The notes below the pieces were generated by a model that made no database searches, had not been told where the DNA came from, and saw nothing but the letters and a program-made list of their open reading frames with translations. DNA of 64,000 bases, taken from NCBI GenBank assembly GCA_015179025.1, contig WHUX01000145.1:1-64000 (forward strand). Reading direction: 5' to 3'. This DNA is from Terfezia claveryi. Taxonomy: Eukaryota; Ascomycota; Pezizomycetes; Pezizales; Pezizaceae. Made by a program: the position numbers and the translations under genes. The number at the start of each line of letters is the position of its first letter. Positions within the stretch are counted from its first letter, which is position 1. Below, piece by piece: positions 1 through 10,787 of this stretch.

Positions 1-655
1 TTCATAGGGATAGGTAGGGCTTGCCAGGCCCGAAAACTGACTGTGAGTGCGGGAGTGGTGTCTTGGTTAGACATTGTATGTACCAGTTGATCAGAGTGAT
101 CCAACGTAGTGTAACGAGGGCTCTAGGGGACAAGGCGACCAAGAGGTATGCCAGGGTAGTGGTAAGGGTAACATAAACATAGGAACGCTACATGTGTGAC
201 CGGGGAAGGCTGGGACGGGGGGCAAGGGCAAAAGGCAAAAGGGGCAGAGGGCAAGAAGCACGAGACATGTGGAGGCAGTTGCTGTATGTGTCGGAGGGGG
301 GCAGCTATGCTGTAGAGTTATTCATGGGACAAAGCAAGATTAGGGGGTGTACAAAGGAGGTACACCTTCGCAGAGAGACAAGGTCCTGTATTAGGTATAC
401 AAGATATTGGATGGGGATCTAATGAGAGGGCGGAGAGAGCAAGCTATATATACAGGCTTCCTTCCTAGCCAAAGCCAAGGGCATCGGAAGGAATAAGCTT
501 CCCAAGATCCCTACCTCGAAAGCCAAGCAAGGTAATCATAACAAAAACCCATTACCTGCGATCGCCAGTGATGGTAAAGACAATAATGGTAATAACCCAT
601 CACCTGCATCGTAGGTGATGGTGAGGACAACTGAGCACACAGTTGTAACACTTGT
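1..655. other. Unassigned sequence of balanced composition
   Basis: I see no supportable gene here. Short open frames exist (for example 192-422 on the plus strand) but they are arginine/glycine-rich, have no recognisable motif and no intron signals. The stretch ends abruptly in AT-rich DNA near 656, so it is probably an intergenic or old-repeat segment. Confidence 0.4.
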
Positions 656-1466
656 CAAATCAAGACGGAGAACACGGTTGTGACAGTATTCTTATAATAG
701 ATTCTTATTATTGATATTTAACTAATTTTCTTTATTGATTTTATTAGAGTTTAAGCTATTATCTTTACTATCATTAAAGTCTTATTCTTCTTCTTATAGT
801 TGTTGTTTTTACTAGTCTAGTTGTTTATCTATATTATTATCATCTTTAGGTAGTTTTATTTTTTTTAATTGTTAATTTTTATTATTTAATTTTTTAGCTA
901 ACTTAGTCTTTCTTTCTAGTATCTTAAGTACTTAACTATTACCTTTCAATTAATCCTTTAGTTTTTTTAGAAACTCTACTAAAACTATATTACTAGAATT
1001 GAAAAAATCTTTTATAGTATTTACTAATTCTTCTATATAAGTACTACTTATTATACATGCTATTATTTTTTTCTAGGTATTTATTACCTAATTTAGTTTT
1101 TTTATAAGAGAAACAATAGGTTTCTTTAATTCTTTACTTAAAAATACCTATATTTTTAGATCTTTTTCTATGAATAAGTATAGTCTTAGCTATAGATAAT
1201 ATTTGATAATAGCTTTTATTAAAAGTTTAGTATCTTTAGAATTAAACTATTAAGTATATCCTATCCAGTAAGTATATTTTAAAATTTCCTTAACTATTAA
1301 AAGATATTTATTCTAAAAATACTCTAATATGAGAAGAAGCTCTATACTAAAGTATAGTTTTAATCTTTGTTTATTTGAATTTCCTATGTCTATTTCAATA
1401 GGTAGATTTGACTTTCCTTCTATACTAGAATCTATAAATTTAGTTTTTTTGGAAGTTTATTAGAGC
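656..1466. repeat. AT-rich, RIP-decayed block
   Basis: Composition drops to mostly A and T with many TA dinucleotides and few CA or TG dinucleotides. No open frame is supported. This is what old repeat DNA looks like after repeat-induced point mutation in ascomycetes. The block resumes at 12027 beyond the inserted element, so the two AT-rich blocks were probably contiguous once. Confidence 0.7.
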
Positions 1467-1468
1467 TA

Positions 1469-1491
1469 GGTGGCAATAAATTTGGTACCCC
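1469..1491 (+). repeat. Left terminal inverted repeat of the 1469-12026 element
   Basis: Begins GGTGGCAAT directly after a TA dinucleotide and pairs with 12004-12026. The two mismatches are transitions. Confidence 0.65.
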
Positions 1492-1829
1492 GCATAAAAG
1501 GGGCAGGTATATAACATGCTTGACTCAGATTTAATGCATCGAACGCAGCTAGCACATTTGTGGGCGAATGTCTTACCCCCTCTTAACTAGCAACCAAATA
1601 CTTAGCTGCCTGTACTAGACAGATCATGAACCTTAAAGTAAAAGCCTCTGATTCCTCCTATATATCATGTCAGAACCTAATATATCTACAGTTCAATTTA
1701 TAATAGATATAAATAACAAATATCTCTAATAGGCCAAAGTTCGCTGCTGCTGCTGCCTATATGGTATGTAGGTTGGTTAGCATCTATAGCAACTAAGGAA
1801 TGAGGAAGTGAGGTACTTACTTTTATTGC
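1492..1829. other. Non-coding interior of the TIR element
   Basis: No gene is seen. The stretch links the left inverted repeat to the minisatellite and has moderate AT content. Confidence 0.4.
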
Positions 1830-2272
1830 CAGCTCTCCCTGCCAGCCCTTCCCGCCAGCCCTCCCCACCAGCCAGCCCTCCTCTCCCCCGCCAGCCCTTT
1901 CCGCCAGCCAGCCCTCCGGCCAGCAGCCCTCCCCTCCCCCGCTAGCCCTCCCCGCCAGCCCTCCCCACCAGCAGCCTCAAACAAAAGAAAACAAATACAA
2001 AAGAAAACAGCCCTCCCTACTCAGCCCTCCCTCGCCAGCCAGCCCTCCCCTGCCAGCCCTCCTGCCAGCTCTCCTCCGCCAGCTCTCCCACTAGCTCTCT
2101 CACCTGCTCTTCTACCAGCTCTTCTACCAGCTCTCCCTCCCGCCGCCAGCTAGCTTTTCTGCCAGCTCTTCTGCCAGCTTTTCTGCCAGCTCTTCCGCAA
2201 GCTCTTCTGCCAGCTCTTCTGCCAGCTCTTCTACCAGATCTTCTGCCAGCTCTTCTGCCAGCTCTCCTGCTA
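1830..2272. repeat. GCCAGCTCTTCT / CCAGCCCTCC minisatellite, left part
   Basis: The first half is built of degenerate CCAGCCCTCC-type units and the second half of 12-bp GCCAGCTCTTCT units. The same units resume at 11041 on the far side of the Ty3/gypsy element, so the retrotransposon landed inside this tandem array. Open frames across it are repeat artefacts. Confidence 0.85.
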
Positions 2273-2521
2273 TGTCAGGTCCAGCCAGAGGTGGGTGACA
2301 GATGTGTGTGAATGTAGATATATTGTTGTATTAATCATTCTTCTATCTCCAGCTCCTCCCGAGAGCTTAAGGCTCTCGGGTTCTACTAGTGCTTAGCTGC
2401 ATACTAAGCACGCACTATGCTATACTATCTATGCTATGCTAGGCTATGCTCTATATATACTATGCTACACTATCTATGCCATGCTAGGCTATGCCGTATA
2501 CGTAGCCCCTAGCCCCTTACA
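2273..2521 (-). repeat. 3' LTR of the gypsy element
   Basis: 249 bp, TGTCAGGTCC to CCCTTACA on the plus strand. It contains a perfect hairpin CCCGAGAGC-TTAAG-GCTCTCGGG and two about 50-bp internal repeats (ATGCTACACTATCTATGC). It differs from the other LTR at 17 positions by my count, all transitions. Confidence 0.92.
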
Positions 2522-2545
2522 CGTCCCCGCCCTCACAAAATGCTG
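2522..2545 (-). promoter_or_regulatory. Polypurine tract
   Basis: On the minus strand, immediately before the 3' LTR, the sequence GTGAGGGCGGGGACG is purine-rich, in the position where plus-strand DNA synthesis is primed. Confidence 0.5.
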
Positions 2546-2589
2546 GTGTCCCCATCCTGCCTCCTCTATTCTAGTCCTGGGCTCGAAGT

Positions 2590-2991
2590 CTGGGTTGTCC
2601 ATTCTGCTCGAAATAGAGGGTCGACATTGGTGTGGTCCTTGCCGGGGTGATAGAACACCTCGATATTGTCGATAAATGGAGCGAGTAGCATTTGAAATTT
2701 GTCAATCCGTGAACTGTATTGTGTACACGCCTAGGACCGGACTACCTCTCGTATTGCAGCATGGTCCGTCACCACCATTGTATGAGATCCTTCCAGGAGG
2801 TGTCAGAGTTTTATAAATGCCCATATCATATAGGCCAGCTCACGTTCAGTTGATTCGTAGTTCTTCTCGAAGTCCTTTGAATTATGCAAGATATAAAGGA
2901 CTGGACGTTCCCTCCTCTGACCCTCTCCAGGGATCACGATCTTATAAACGAACAGTGAGTCCGGGGTTGTTGTCCGAGGAGAATCTCTCAA
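2590..2991 (-). pseudogene. C-terminal RNase H segment located after the chromodomain
   Basis: The 2991-2803 frame reads RPVLYILHNSKDFEKNYES then TERELAYMIWAFIKL, the RNase H block with its catalytic glutamate. In a shifted frame it continues HLLEGSHTMVVTDHAAIRE, with the TDH aspartate, then FQMLLAPFIDNIEVFYHPGK and DHTNVDPL, the usual end of RNase H. In Ty3/gypsy elements this region should lie between reverse transcriptase and integrase, not between chromodomain and 3' LTR. It lacks the YTDAS strand, which is at 5250-5358. Either the domain was split by rearrangement or this is part of a second element. Confidence 0.75.
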
Positions 2992-3030
2992 TACCCAACA
3001 TTTGCTGGAGTTTGTGAGATTGTCCCAAAT

Positions 3031-3336
3031 TCACAATTCTGTGGCTCTCGCCTCTAGCGTGAGTGTAGTGGTGGTTTTCCACTGAAGTTGTTGCTTCTCC
3101 TCGAATTCTGCTACGAGAGCATTAGTGACATCATACTCGTTTAACCATTGCGCCTCTTCCAAAGGGTATTCAATCCAACGGACATGATACTTCTTTTGTT
3201 CAGCCTTTGTAGTCTGTTCACCGATAATCTCAGCCAGAAATATATTGTCACCATCTACCGGAGGAGGTCTCGGATACCCTCTTTGCCAAGGATCAGTTTC
3301 TGGGTTCTCGGCTTTTTCCACCTGTTGGACAGACAC
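3031..3336 (-). pseudogene. Chromodomain at the C terminus of the integrase
   Basis: Reads AEQKKYHVRWIEYPLEEAQW, which matches the chromodomain core (YxVRWxGYPxExxTW) of fungal chromoviruses; the usual Gly is Glu here. The domain normally directs integration to methylated-histone chromatin. It follows the integrase directly, as in the family. The frame ends at 3031. Confidence 0.85.
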
Positions 3337-3369
3337 AACAGGATGTATCTTTATTCCCGGAGGTAAGTT

Positions 3370-4400
3370 GAGACGTAGAGCTCTCCCACTCCTGAGTACT
3401 TCCTAGACTTGGCAAGGGGGTAACTTTTGTTGCGAGAGTTTGTTGTGCCTCATAGCCATGGAGTGGTGGTCTATTCGGAGTAAGATGTAGTCTCCAACTT
3501 GGAAGCTCGGAATCAGCCCATAGTGACAGTCATAGTATTTCTTTTGGACCAGCACAGCACGACATATAGCTTCTTGTGTATCCAGGATTCGATTCTGAGC
3601 TCATTCTAGAGATTCCTCAATGGACTCCCGTTGGGGGTTGGAGCTCACGTTAATCGGTTGAAGCAGTCGTCTAATTATGTCGTGCGGTTAGATGTACAAC
3701 AGGGTGATTGGTGCTTCTGTTGTAGATACATTGCGTGCTGTATTATAGGCCAATGTGACCAATGGCAGAGATTTTGCCTAGTTAACTTGAAGCGGAGATA
3801 TATAGGCTCAAAGCATTATCTCAATAGTTTGATTGAGCCTTTCTGTCATACTATCCGTTTGGGCATGATACACCATTGATGCCCTATGGCAGATCCCCAA
3901 GGCAGTCATCACTCCCTGCCAAAAGTCAGATAAGAACTTGGCGTCCCTATCAGTAATGAATTTAGATGGTAGCCATCTCTGGCAAACCACATGTTTGACA
4001 AAGAGGTCTGCCGTTGAAATTGCCGTATAGTTCGAGGTCATTGGTATAAACACTCCGAATCATGTAAACTTGTCTATTATCACCATGATGGCATCATACC
4101 TATCTGAAAATGGAAGGCCCACAATGAAGTCAATTCTGATACAGTCGAAAGCACCAAGTGTAACTCCATTACTAGGAACATCGATTAGCATCAAGGTGCC
4201 TAGAAGTTTCGTTCAGGCAGTTTTGTTTATCATACACTTTGAGTAGTGTAAGATTTAGTTTTCAACATAGGCAGCCAGGCGTAGTTGGAAGAACTCCGCT
4301 GTGATACGATCAAAGGTTTTCCTATATCTCATATGACCCATTAAGTCATGGGCGATGTATATTGTCTCTTGTAGAAGCTCTGCAGGGATGCATATTCAAG
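3370..4400 (-). pseudogene. Retroviral-type integrase, broken by several stops and shifts
   Basis: In order on the minus strand: a zinc-binding remnant HDLMGHMRYRKTFDR...LHYSKC near 4370-4240, where only one of the two expected cysteines remains. Then FIVGLPFSDRYDAIMVIID near 4120, and the 4053-3808 segment with the core motifs FITDRDAKFLSDFW and HAQTDSMTERLNQTIE. The second catalytic aspartate and the glutamate are visible. The C-terminal part (3800-3370) is shifted with multiple stops. The family inserts element cDNA into chromosomes. This copy is non-functional. Confidence 0.88.
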
Positions 4401-4491
4401 GACCTGAGGTAGTTTCAAACCACAATACTCATCGGTCGACCGAGTAGCTAGAGTCTTAGTCTTTACCAGTTGATGTGAGCTTTTTATAAAC

Positions 4492-4734
4492 CTACTTAAA
4501 CACGGGATCGTGTTTATATGCCGAGTCCCAATTGAAATCATCCATGCTTTCCAAGATTTTGTACTCGAGTAGTGTACTATCGCCTGCATCATCATTGGGT
4601 GGGCTGGAGGTACTGGACTCAATCCTTTCATCAAACTCATCCTCAGGTCTCAATACTCTCTCTGGCTCCTCATCCCCAAGTGACACATTCTCGTGTCCTA
4701 TTCTCTGCTTCTCACTAGCCTGTGGGTCCTCCAC
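4492..4734 (-). pseudogene. Acidic linker between RNase H and integrase
   Basis: An acidic, low-complexity frame (DEEPERVLRPEDEFDERIES) that continues the pol reading direction toward the integrase zinc-binding domain. It has no catalytic motif and is annotated only as part of the decayed polyprotein. Confidence 0.45.
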
Positions 4735-4836
4735 CTTTTTGCTACGATGGACAATGTCCCTAGTGCCCCTCTATCGATCCTTCACCCCCTGTCGATCCTT
4801 CACTCTTTGGCTACGACAGACAACATCCCCAGTGCC

Positions 4837-5358
4837 TCATATAGTTTTAGCCGTTAATAACAATTCCTTCTCCAAAGTCGCAAATGAGCAAGCCTTCCCC
4901 CAACTGGTCCTTATCTTCTCCCACAATCCGTCCCTTTTGACCTTCTCAATGCCACAATTCTCATTCAAAGCAGAAGAAACATCAGAAATACAGGAAGAAT
5001 CAGAGCTGAACAAAGTATTAGAAATATCAGAAACAGATAAAGTATTAGTACGACTAATAGAAATATCAGAAATGACAGAAGCATCATGAACAAAGACTTC
5101 ACCAACTCCTGCATCAATATCATTCTTTCGGTCCTCATCTTTCTTCTCTTTTAATTGTAGGTTATCCTTAGCTGGTCCCACCTGTACTGTCATTTCCTCA
5201 TAATACTTCATCAGGTGGGGCTCCTTCTCATCCTGTATATAGTCTTTCCTTTCCCATACTTGTGCCAGTACTGCGGCAAAAGTGTTGGCAGAAGCATCGG
5301 TGTATAGAATGAATGGGCAGTCAAATAGAGGGTGAGCTAGGATTAGTACTGAGCACAA
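4837..5358 (-). pseudogene. N-terminal RNase H segment and acidic linker of pol
   Basis: The start reads FILYTDASANTFAAVLAQVW, the first strand of retrotransposon RNase H with its catalytic aspartate (YTDAS). It then runs into an unusual charged, serine-rich linker (ISDISISRTNTLSVSD). The remaining RNase H landmarks (a TEREL glutamate and a TDH aspartate) are found at 2590-2991, beyond the chromodomain. A weak FATLEKELLL near 4870 could be an alternative C-terminal part. Ends at a stop. Confidence 0.7.
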
Positions 5359-5492
5359 TCGTCTCTTTAGCTCGTCGAATGCATCCTGGCACTCCGAGTT
5401 CCATAGGATCAGTGCTTTAGAGTTGTATATGGCTTTGTAGTTCAGTTTGAGTAATAACTTGTCCGAATCATGTTAACCATATTTTAGATCAT

Positions 5493-7172
5493 TTAGGGGT
5501 TTGCTAACTTTTGCAAACTGGTAGATGAAGGATCTATAGTAGCCAAACATTCTAAGAATTCTATGGAGTGCCCTATTGTCTTTAGGGGAGCAAGGGTGGA
5601 GATTGTCTGGACCTTCTCACTCAGTGTATGAAGGCCATAGCAGGACAGGCCATGCCCCAATAGTTTTATGTCCGAGAAACCAAACCTGCACTTATCTAAA
5701 GAGAATATAATTCCAGCTTTCCTCGCAGAGAATAGAATTGTCCTTAGATGCAGTATATGGTCTTCCCATGTTGTGCTGTATATCAGCAGATCATCGATAT
5801 ACACGAGGGCAGCCTGCCACCTAAGTCCACTAATCACTTCATCTATCAGCCTCTGGAATTGAGCAGGAGCATTCTTCAACCCAAAGGGAAGGCGTTTATA
5901 TTGGTACAGTCCTTTGTGTGATATAAATGCTATCTTATGCCGATCACCTTCTTCCAATTCGACCTGGTGGTACCCCTTTAGTGCATCCAAAAGGGTAAAG
6001 AACTTCTTCCCAGCCAGCATAGAGAATACGTAGTCTGAATGCAGCATTGGGTAGGCGTCCCCCACTGTTATTGCGTTCAGCTATCTGAAGTCTACACAGA
6101 ATCACTATTTATTGTTTTGCTATACCATGATGATTAGAGAGGCTATGCATCAGCAAGAAAAAAGTGGCATCGGGACGCCAGGTAGTGTCTCTAGGAGACA
6201 GAGTTGTCTTTTGTGTCTTTTGTGTCTTTTGTGTCTCCTGGGTGTCTCCTGGGTATCTCCTATGTGTCTCCTAGTGTCTCCTAGTGTCTCTTGGAGACAC
6301 TAGGAGACATTCTGCCAATCGTGGAGACACATCTTGTCTCCAGTGGCATTACTGTCTCTAGAGACACTGGAGACAAACTATTTTCTTTCCTGATGACTGG
6401 TAGATGTTGATTTCTCTATTACATCCTAAGCCAGAAGCTAATCGATGGTTTTATCGATGATGTCTCTTTTGGCGGGCCCTGTAGGTCTGGCATGTTGGGG
6501 GACAGGTAGAGGACTGTCGGTTATCACTGTTGCCTTAAATCCTTCAACTTTTCCAAGTTGGGCACCCTTACAGAACACATCGAGGAAATCCAATACTATT
6601 CCAAATAGTTTGTCCTTTTGTTTTGGAGAGAGGTATCCTCCCATTTTTATGTCTTCTTCTGAGATTTCCTCTGGTTTAGTGGTTTTGTCAGGGAGTCCTG
6701 AGAGAATTGGGGCAAATGGAGGAATCTCGTCTTCAGCTTCTGGATCTGGTAGCTCCCCATGAGAGTGAGCAGTAGAGGCCCGGATTCTTTTCCAAAGTTC
6801 ATCCTCCATGATAGAGCGTTGACGAGGGATCTCTTTCCCTTCTAAGTTGAATACCAGGGCTTTGGAGGCAATTAAAGGGTCTCGCTGGTGTCCCAAAGGA
6901 TCATTAGCCATGACGTCTACTAGAAAACTTAATTCCTGTACTAGAGTCTGGCTGCCTGCTGTTTCTGGGACTGGTACATCATAAAATGCTGAAGATACTT
7001 GTGTTGGTGCTTTATTCCCATTGCTCTTATGTCTAGGTCCAGGTCTTGTGAGGTCTGCCCAGTCTATGGAGATCCCAGTATCCATCAGCTTTGAGGGGTC
7101 ACCTATTGTAGCTCTTCCAACCACCTGGTTTCTCTTGAGGTGTATTGGTTGTGTGCCGCTATTTTGGAACAT
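5493..7172 (-). pseudogene. Ty3/gypsy reverse transcriptase, split by a 242-bp insertion
   Basis: 7172-6438 carries the pol linker and the start of the reverse transcriptase (PLPVPQHARPTGPAKRDIIDKTID). After an in-frame TAG it continues LLA-DVIEKSTSTS up to the insertion. On the other side the frame resumes FCVDFRxLNAITVGDAYPM. The 6065-5493 segment has the palm motifs LPFGLKNAPAQFQRLID and the catalytic box YIDDLLIYS, with both aspartates intact, then LGHGLS of the thumb region. The 6151-6392 insert sits between fingers motifs. Frame and motif order are standard for chromoviruses, so this is certain as a domain but dead as a gene. Confidence 0.92.
6151..6392 (+). mobile_element. 242-bp MITE-like element, undecayed copy
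   Basis: Starts CAGCAAGAAAA and ends TTTTCTTTCCTG, imperfect terminal inverted repeats, with AT on both outer sides. The interior is a run of GTGTCTC/GAGACAC units in both orientations. It has no coding capacity. Two copies of exactly the same length occur in opposite orientation at 13540-13781 and 40651-40892. It interrupts the gypsy reverse transcriptase, so it moved after that element. Confidence 0.85.
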
Positions 7173-7250
7173 AAGGAATTAAACTGTCGAGTTGATGATA
7201 GCGTATGGTAGTGATAGAGAGGGTATAATAGGGGCTCCTTGGACTATGAA

Positions 7251-7502
7251 CTAGTCTGGGGCGAAGATGTAGTCTTTATCTGGTAGCATATAGGACTTGA
7301 TTGGGATTGCCCAACACGTACGTCCTCCTATAGTTATGTCTTCTTTCAGGTGTACCAGAACTGAACGAAATTTGCTATCAGTGTATTCCACACTGTATGA
7401 GAAATCTTCAGCACATGCTCTGCCTTTTGACATAATGAGATCGATGCCATAATCAGTGAGGGTATCGACACCCAGCAATACTCCATAATTAAAGTCCTCC
7501 AT
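7251..7502 (-). pseudogene. Aspartic protease-like segment of pol
   Basis: Reads YGVLLGVDTLTDYGIDLI, matching the conserved late LGxDxL block of retroviral-type aspartic proteases in gypsy elements. The catalytic DTG/DSG would lie upstream (7500-7800), where the frame is broken, and I do not see it intact. It lies between gag and reverse transcriptase as expected. Ends at a stop that probably arose by mutation. Confidence 0.6.
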
Positions 7503-8032
7503 AACATAGAATTCAACATCAATCTCAATCAGACACTTCTCCTGGGACTATATACTACTACGATAACCTTCCAGCTAGACAGGAATAAAGCAGAAGCCTA
7601 TCGTACCAGTTCGGCCAATTCCATGAACTTGCACTTGTATGTCGGTATTTATCTTCATGTCAGGGTAATTCTGGACCAAAACCTTGTGGTAGATTAAGCT
7701 GATATTTGAGCAAACGTCATTGAGCATGCGCTGAGGGTTTTGTAAAGGGTTCCCAATATGGACAGATGAGGATAATGGGACTGTTTTTAGGTAGTTGTAA
7801 CCTAGTCTATTATTCTATAGAATTCTCTTTCCCTTTACTATTAGCGAGGTGTCAGTGTCTTCTGTAGGGATTTGGCCATTGTCAATCTTTGGAGGCTCTT
7901 CGAGAGCACTCTCATTATCCAACTCTGGTGGCCTCTTTCGTGGGTTTTTTCCTTTCCCACCATAGTGTAGCTCGGTTTTGTTTAGAGGAGAATATATTGA
8001 GGGGGGTTTGGTTTCCTCATAGCCAAATCCCC

Positions 8033-9085
8033 CTAGACTTTTCCTGAGCTGGTTTCAGCCTCTTCCTGACCAGTATGCATATTCAAGCTCGTAGCAGTAT
8101 CATCCGAATCTGAGTCAGGTTCCAGTGTCTCAATCCAAACCTTATGCATAGCGTCTCTCATTCCATACTCAAATCCAAAGTGCCATTGATCTCGTTTCCC
8201 GAGCTTCTTACAGAACTCACATGGTTGTTCAATGAATTTGGCAACCCAGTCTGATCTCAGAAAGGATCGTGTCTTCTTATTTGTAGCGGGGTTCACACAG
8301 TCAGCTATGGATCTCACCCTTGCCTTATTTCTCTTCATATATTCTGCTGATCTATCTCTTGCCTTGACTCCTTCCTGGGCTGTTGCAGGAAGCAGCATTC
8401 TAGGCTTTGAAAGATATTGGGTCACTGGTCCTGGGGTGCCAGTGGCTTAGTATTTCGAATAGAGTGTAGAAGAGGCCGTCTGATATGGAAGTCTGGAAGA
8501 CAATGTTGGCTTTGTTGGTAGATGTAACTTAAGATGGTCATCGTACTGTCGAATCTCGGAGGCGAAACATGATAGAGAGTCCTGTTCTCGAATATAACTG
8601 TCAGCTTGTGCATCATTGAACTTTGCTCGAATTCTTGCAATATGGGTTGCTTCTTTTTATTCAAGGAATGCCATTGCCAGCATCCATAGCTTTTGGAAGT
8701 AGTAGATGAGAAAGGTCTCTTCAGGTAGCTTGCATCTGTCTTCAGCTTCTTTTTGAGTCAGAAAGATAGACTTCGACCAGGTTTCTCTCATTTTCATTTG
8801 GAAATTAAACCAGCATCCAGCCTCTTTCATCATATTGGCATGGTTGCGACCACCCAGCATCGAATACCAGATCCGGACAGGGTCCTTTTGTACCAAGCAA
8901 TTGAAGGCAATCTGTAGATAGACAAAGGTCTCTCCATAAATATCAACAATCTGTTCTATTTCCATAAGCCATAGTTCAAGGTCATCATCATAACGAAACT
9001 TGGGTATTATGTTAGGATCAAAACGGGGGATCTTCTTCCATTCTCTGTCAGGGTCTTGATTTCTCAGTACAACCTCCTTACCCAT
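8033..9085 (-). pseudogene. Capsid-like gag with a CX2C zinc-binding remnant, frameshifted
   Basis: 9085-8657 reads as a retrotransposon gag core: IPKFRYDDDLELWLMEIEQ, then a helical stretch ending FNFQMKMRETWS. The next segment continues in another frame (ARIRAKFNDAQADSYIREQ, near 8640-8570) and returns in 8425-8033. That last piece carries CEFCKKLGKRDQWHF, a possible nucleic-acid-binding CX2C...H motif, followed by an acidic tail. The breaks are a frameshift near 8660 and an in-frame stop near 8450. The protein would package element RNA. Confidence 0.65.
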
Positions 9086-9130
9086 TGGGATTGTATCGAA
9101 TGGGGTTGTTCACATTCTATCAGTAATAGC

Positions 9131-10786
9131 TTATAGTTCCTTATTATATAGCTTCCTTTTTGCCTTGATTTCTACTCTTCGAGCAATCATGTTAGCAGTG
9201 TTCGTGCTGTTTGCATTAGCAGATACAGCATCAATCTTTTCATGCAGGAGTCTTAGCATCTTTTCCAAAAGTCTCTTAAAATCGTCCTGAGAGATATTGA
9301 ACCTGAAAATGCTTTGTGCAGTTGATTCAGTAGCAGTATAAGTATCAGATTTCCTTGCCTGATGGCAGTGCTCGACAAATGGCTCTACACTTGAGTTAAA
9401 ACGGTTGTGGTTAAATGATACGGAGAAGAATGAAGATCTGTAGTGGTCTGGGGACTGGTGGAAGGGGATGGGAGAGGATTGGGGGAGGATTTCTATGCAT
9501 CTAAATGGGGCGAAGGAAAGACTGTCAGTTAGCTTAGTTTGCCTTCTCATTGACCAAGTTAGGAAATTATGGGCATCCAAGCGCTTGTTAGTGCGGATGG
9601 CCTGGAAGCGGAGCTGTGGTTCAGCTCGAGTGTCTCCGCCACTGTCCTGATTGCTCATGAGTGGCGGGCCCTTAATAGTATCATGTCTGATACCTACCAT
9701 CCCTCCAGGAATCTCCCCATGCTTCTCTAATAATCTAGTCTTGTCATTTTCCTTGTGTAGGGCCGCCTTGGAGGCCCCAACCGTAGTCATTGTGAATGGT
9801 TGCCCCAATTCTGTTTCCAGTACATCCCTCCTCCCCGCTATAGGAGGTGAAATTGGGCTGGGGGTGGGTGTCTCTGGTATGTCCGAGAGTGTCACTGTAT
9901 CGATATCGCCAAACCTGGGATACTGTTGGGGCCAGCGTTTTGGCGCACCCTTGGGTGTCCCGTGAGGGCCATCATCGAGTTGTCGGGACAGCGAGGGCGA
10001 TCTGGTTAGTTCATATTGTATTGGGGCCTGCCCTATGCTTGAGGGCCCCAATGTTTCCTCTTCGCTTGTCGTCAGTAGTTCTCTCCCAATGTTCTCGAAC
10101 CCCATTTGGCTTAGCCAGTTAATAGCTCCAGAGGCCGCTCTTGTTATCTCGCCTACCATGGAGTAAGCCCCAGTTACGACTAAGCCCGCTATCTGTTGAA
10201 CCGTTTTGTTCGACGTATTCTCCTGCAGGAATATCGATGTCCCTATGTCTGCAGATAGTTTGACAGTGGCCTTGTTCTGTGCAGTAGATCTTGGGGCTGA
10301 CGAGGCGTTCGGGCAGTCGGTGGTGGGCTGGGGTTCTTGTGACTGTAGATGTACAGTTTGGAGCTCGGGATATCCTTGAAGGATCAGCTCAGTAGCCTGT
10401 AGTATTGCCTTCCTCGTTCTTTTCGAAGGTTTCGGAGTAAGGTCTCCTGGGGGAGATTTCTCATTATACCCTAGCCATATATCATTCATTGCTTCAAATT
10501 CACGGACATTCCTTGGGGAAGGGATCGGGGGTCCCGACCCAGATTGTGTTCCTCTCTCTGGGCGTAGCATGGCTGCTTTCTCAGTCTCCGACATGGCACC
10601 GATCACCGTTGAAACCTTCTGGAATAGGAGGTTCTCCGTAGCTGACCAGTATGTCTTCAGTTTGATATAGTTATATAGTAGAGCAGAGGCTCTCTTGAGC
10701 TTTAAGCTAGGTGCGGAGAGGGGTTTTGCCTTTCTGGTGATCGAGCCAGACCTCGAATCTGGGCTTGAATCTGCCCTTGACACCAT
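9131..10786 (-). CDS. Gag-region ORF of the gypsy element, 551 aa
   Basis: A long uninterrupted frame starting with an ATG that overlaps the primer-binding site, two bases inside the 5' LTR. The predicted protein is rich in Ser, Pro, Thr and charged residues, with a low-complexity middle (GTPKGAPKRWPQQYPRFGD) and a basic C terminus (RRVEIKAKRKLYNKEL). I see no zinc knuckle or protease motif. It ends just before the capsid-like segment at 8657-9085, so it probably formed the N-terminal half of one Gag(-Pol) polyprotein. It is the only large undamaged frame in the element. Assignment rests on position rather than sequence similarity. Confidence 0.6.
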   Translation of the reverse strand: MVSRADSSPDSRSGSITRKAKPLSAPSLKLKRASALLYNYIKLKTYWSATENLLFQKVSTVIGAMSETEKAAMLRPERGTQSGSGPPIPSPRNVREFEAMNDIWLGYNEKSPPGDLTPKPSKRTRKAILQATELILQGYPELQTVHLQSQEPQPTTDCPNASSAPRSTAQNKATVKLSADIGTSIFLQENTSNKTVQQIAGLVVTGAYSMVGEITRAASGAINWLSQMGFENIGRELLTTSEEETLGPSSIGQAPIQYELTRSPSLSRQLDDGPHGTPKGAPKRWPQQYPRFGDIDTVTLSDIPETPTPSPISPPIAGRRDVLETELGQPFTMTTVGASKAALHKENDKTRLLEKHGEIPGGMVGIRHDTIKGPPLMSNQDSGGDTRAEPQLRFQAIRTNKRLDAHNFLTWSMRRQTKLTDSLSFAPFRCIEILPQSSPIPFHQSPDHYRSSFFSVSFNHNRFNSSVEPFVEHCHQARKSDTYTATESTAQSIFRFNISQDDFKRLLEKMLRLLHEKIDAVSANANSTNTANMIARRVEIKAKRKLYNKEL

Positions 10787-10787
10787 A
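10768..10787 (-). promoter_or_regulatory. Probable primer-binding site
   Basis: On the minus strand the bases just inside the 5' LTR read TA then TGGTGTCAAGGGC. TGG is the expected complement of a tRNA CCA end. I cannot name the tRNA. The ATG of the downstream ORF overlaps this site. Confidence 0.45.
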
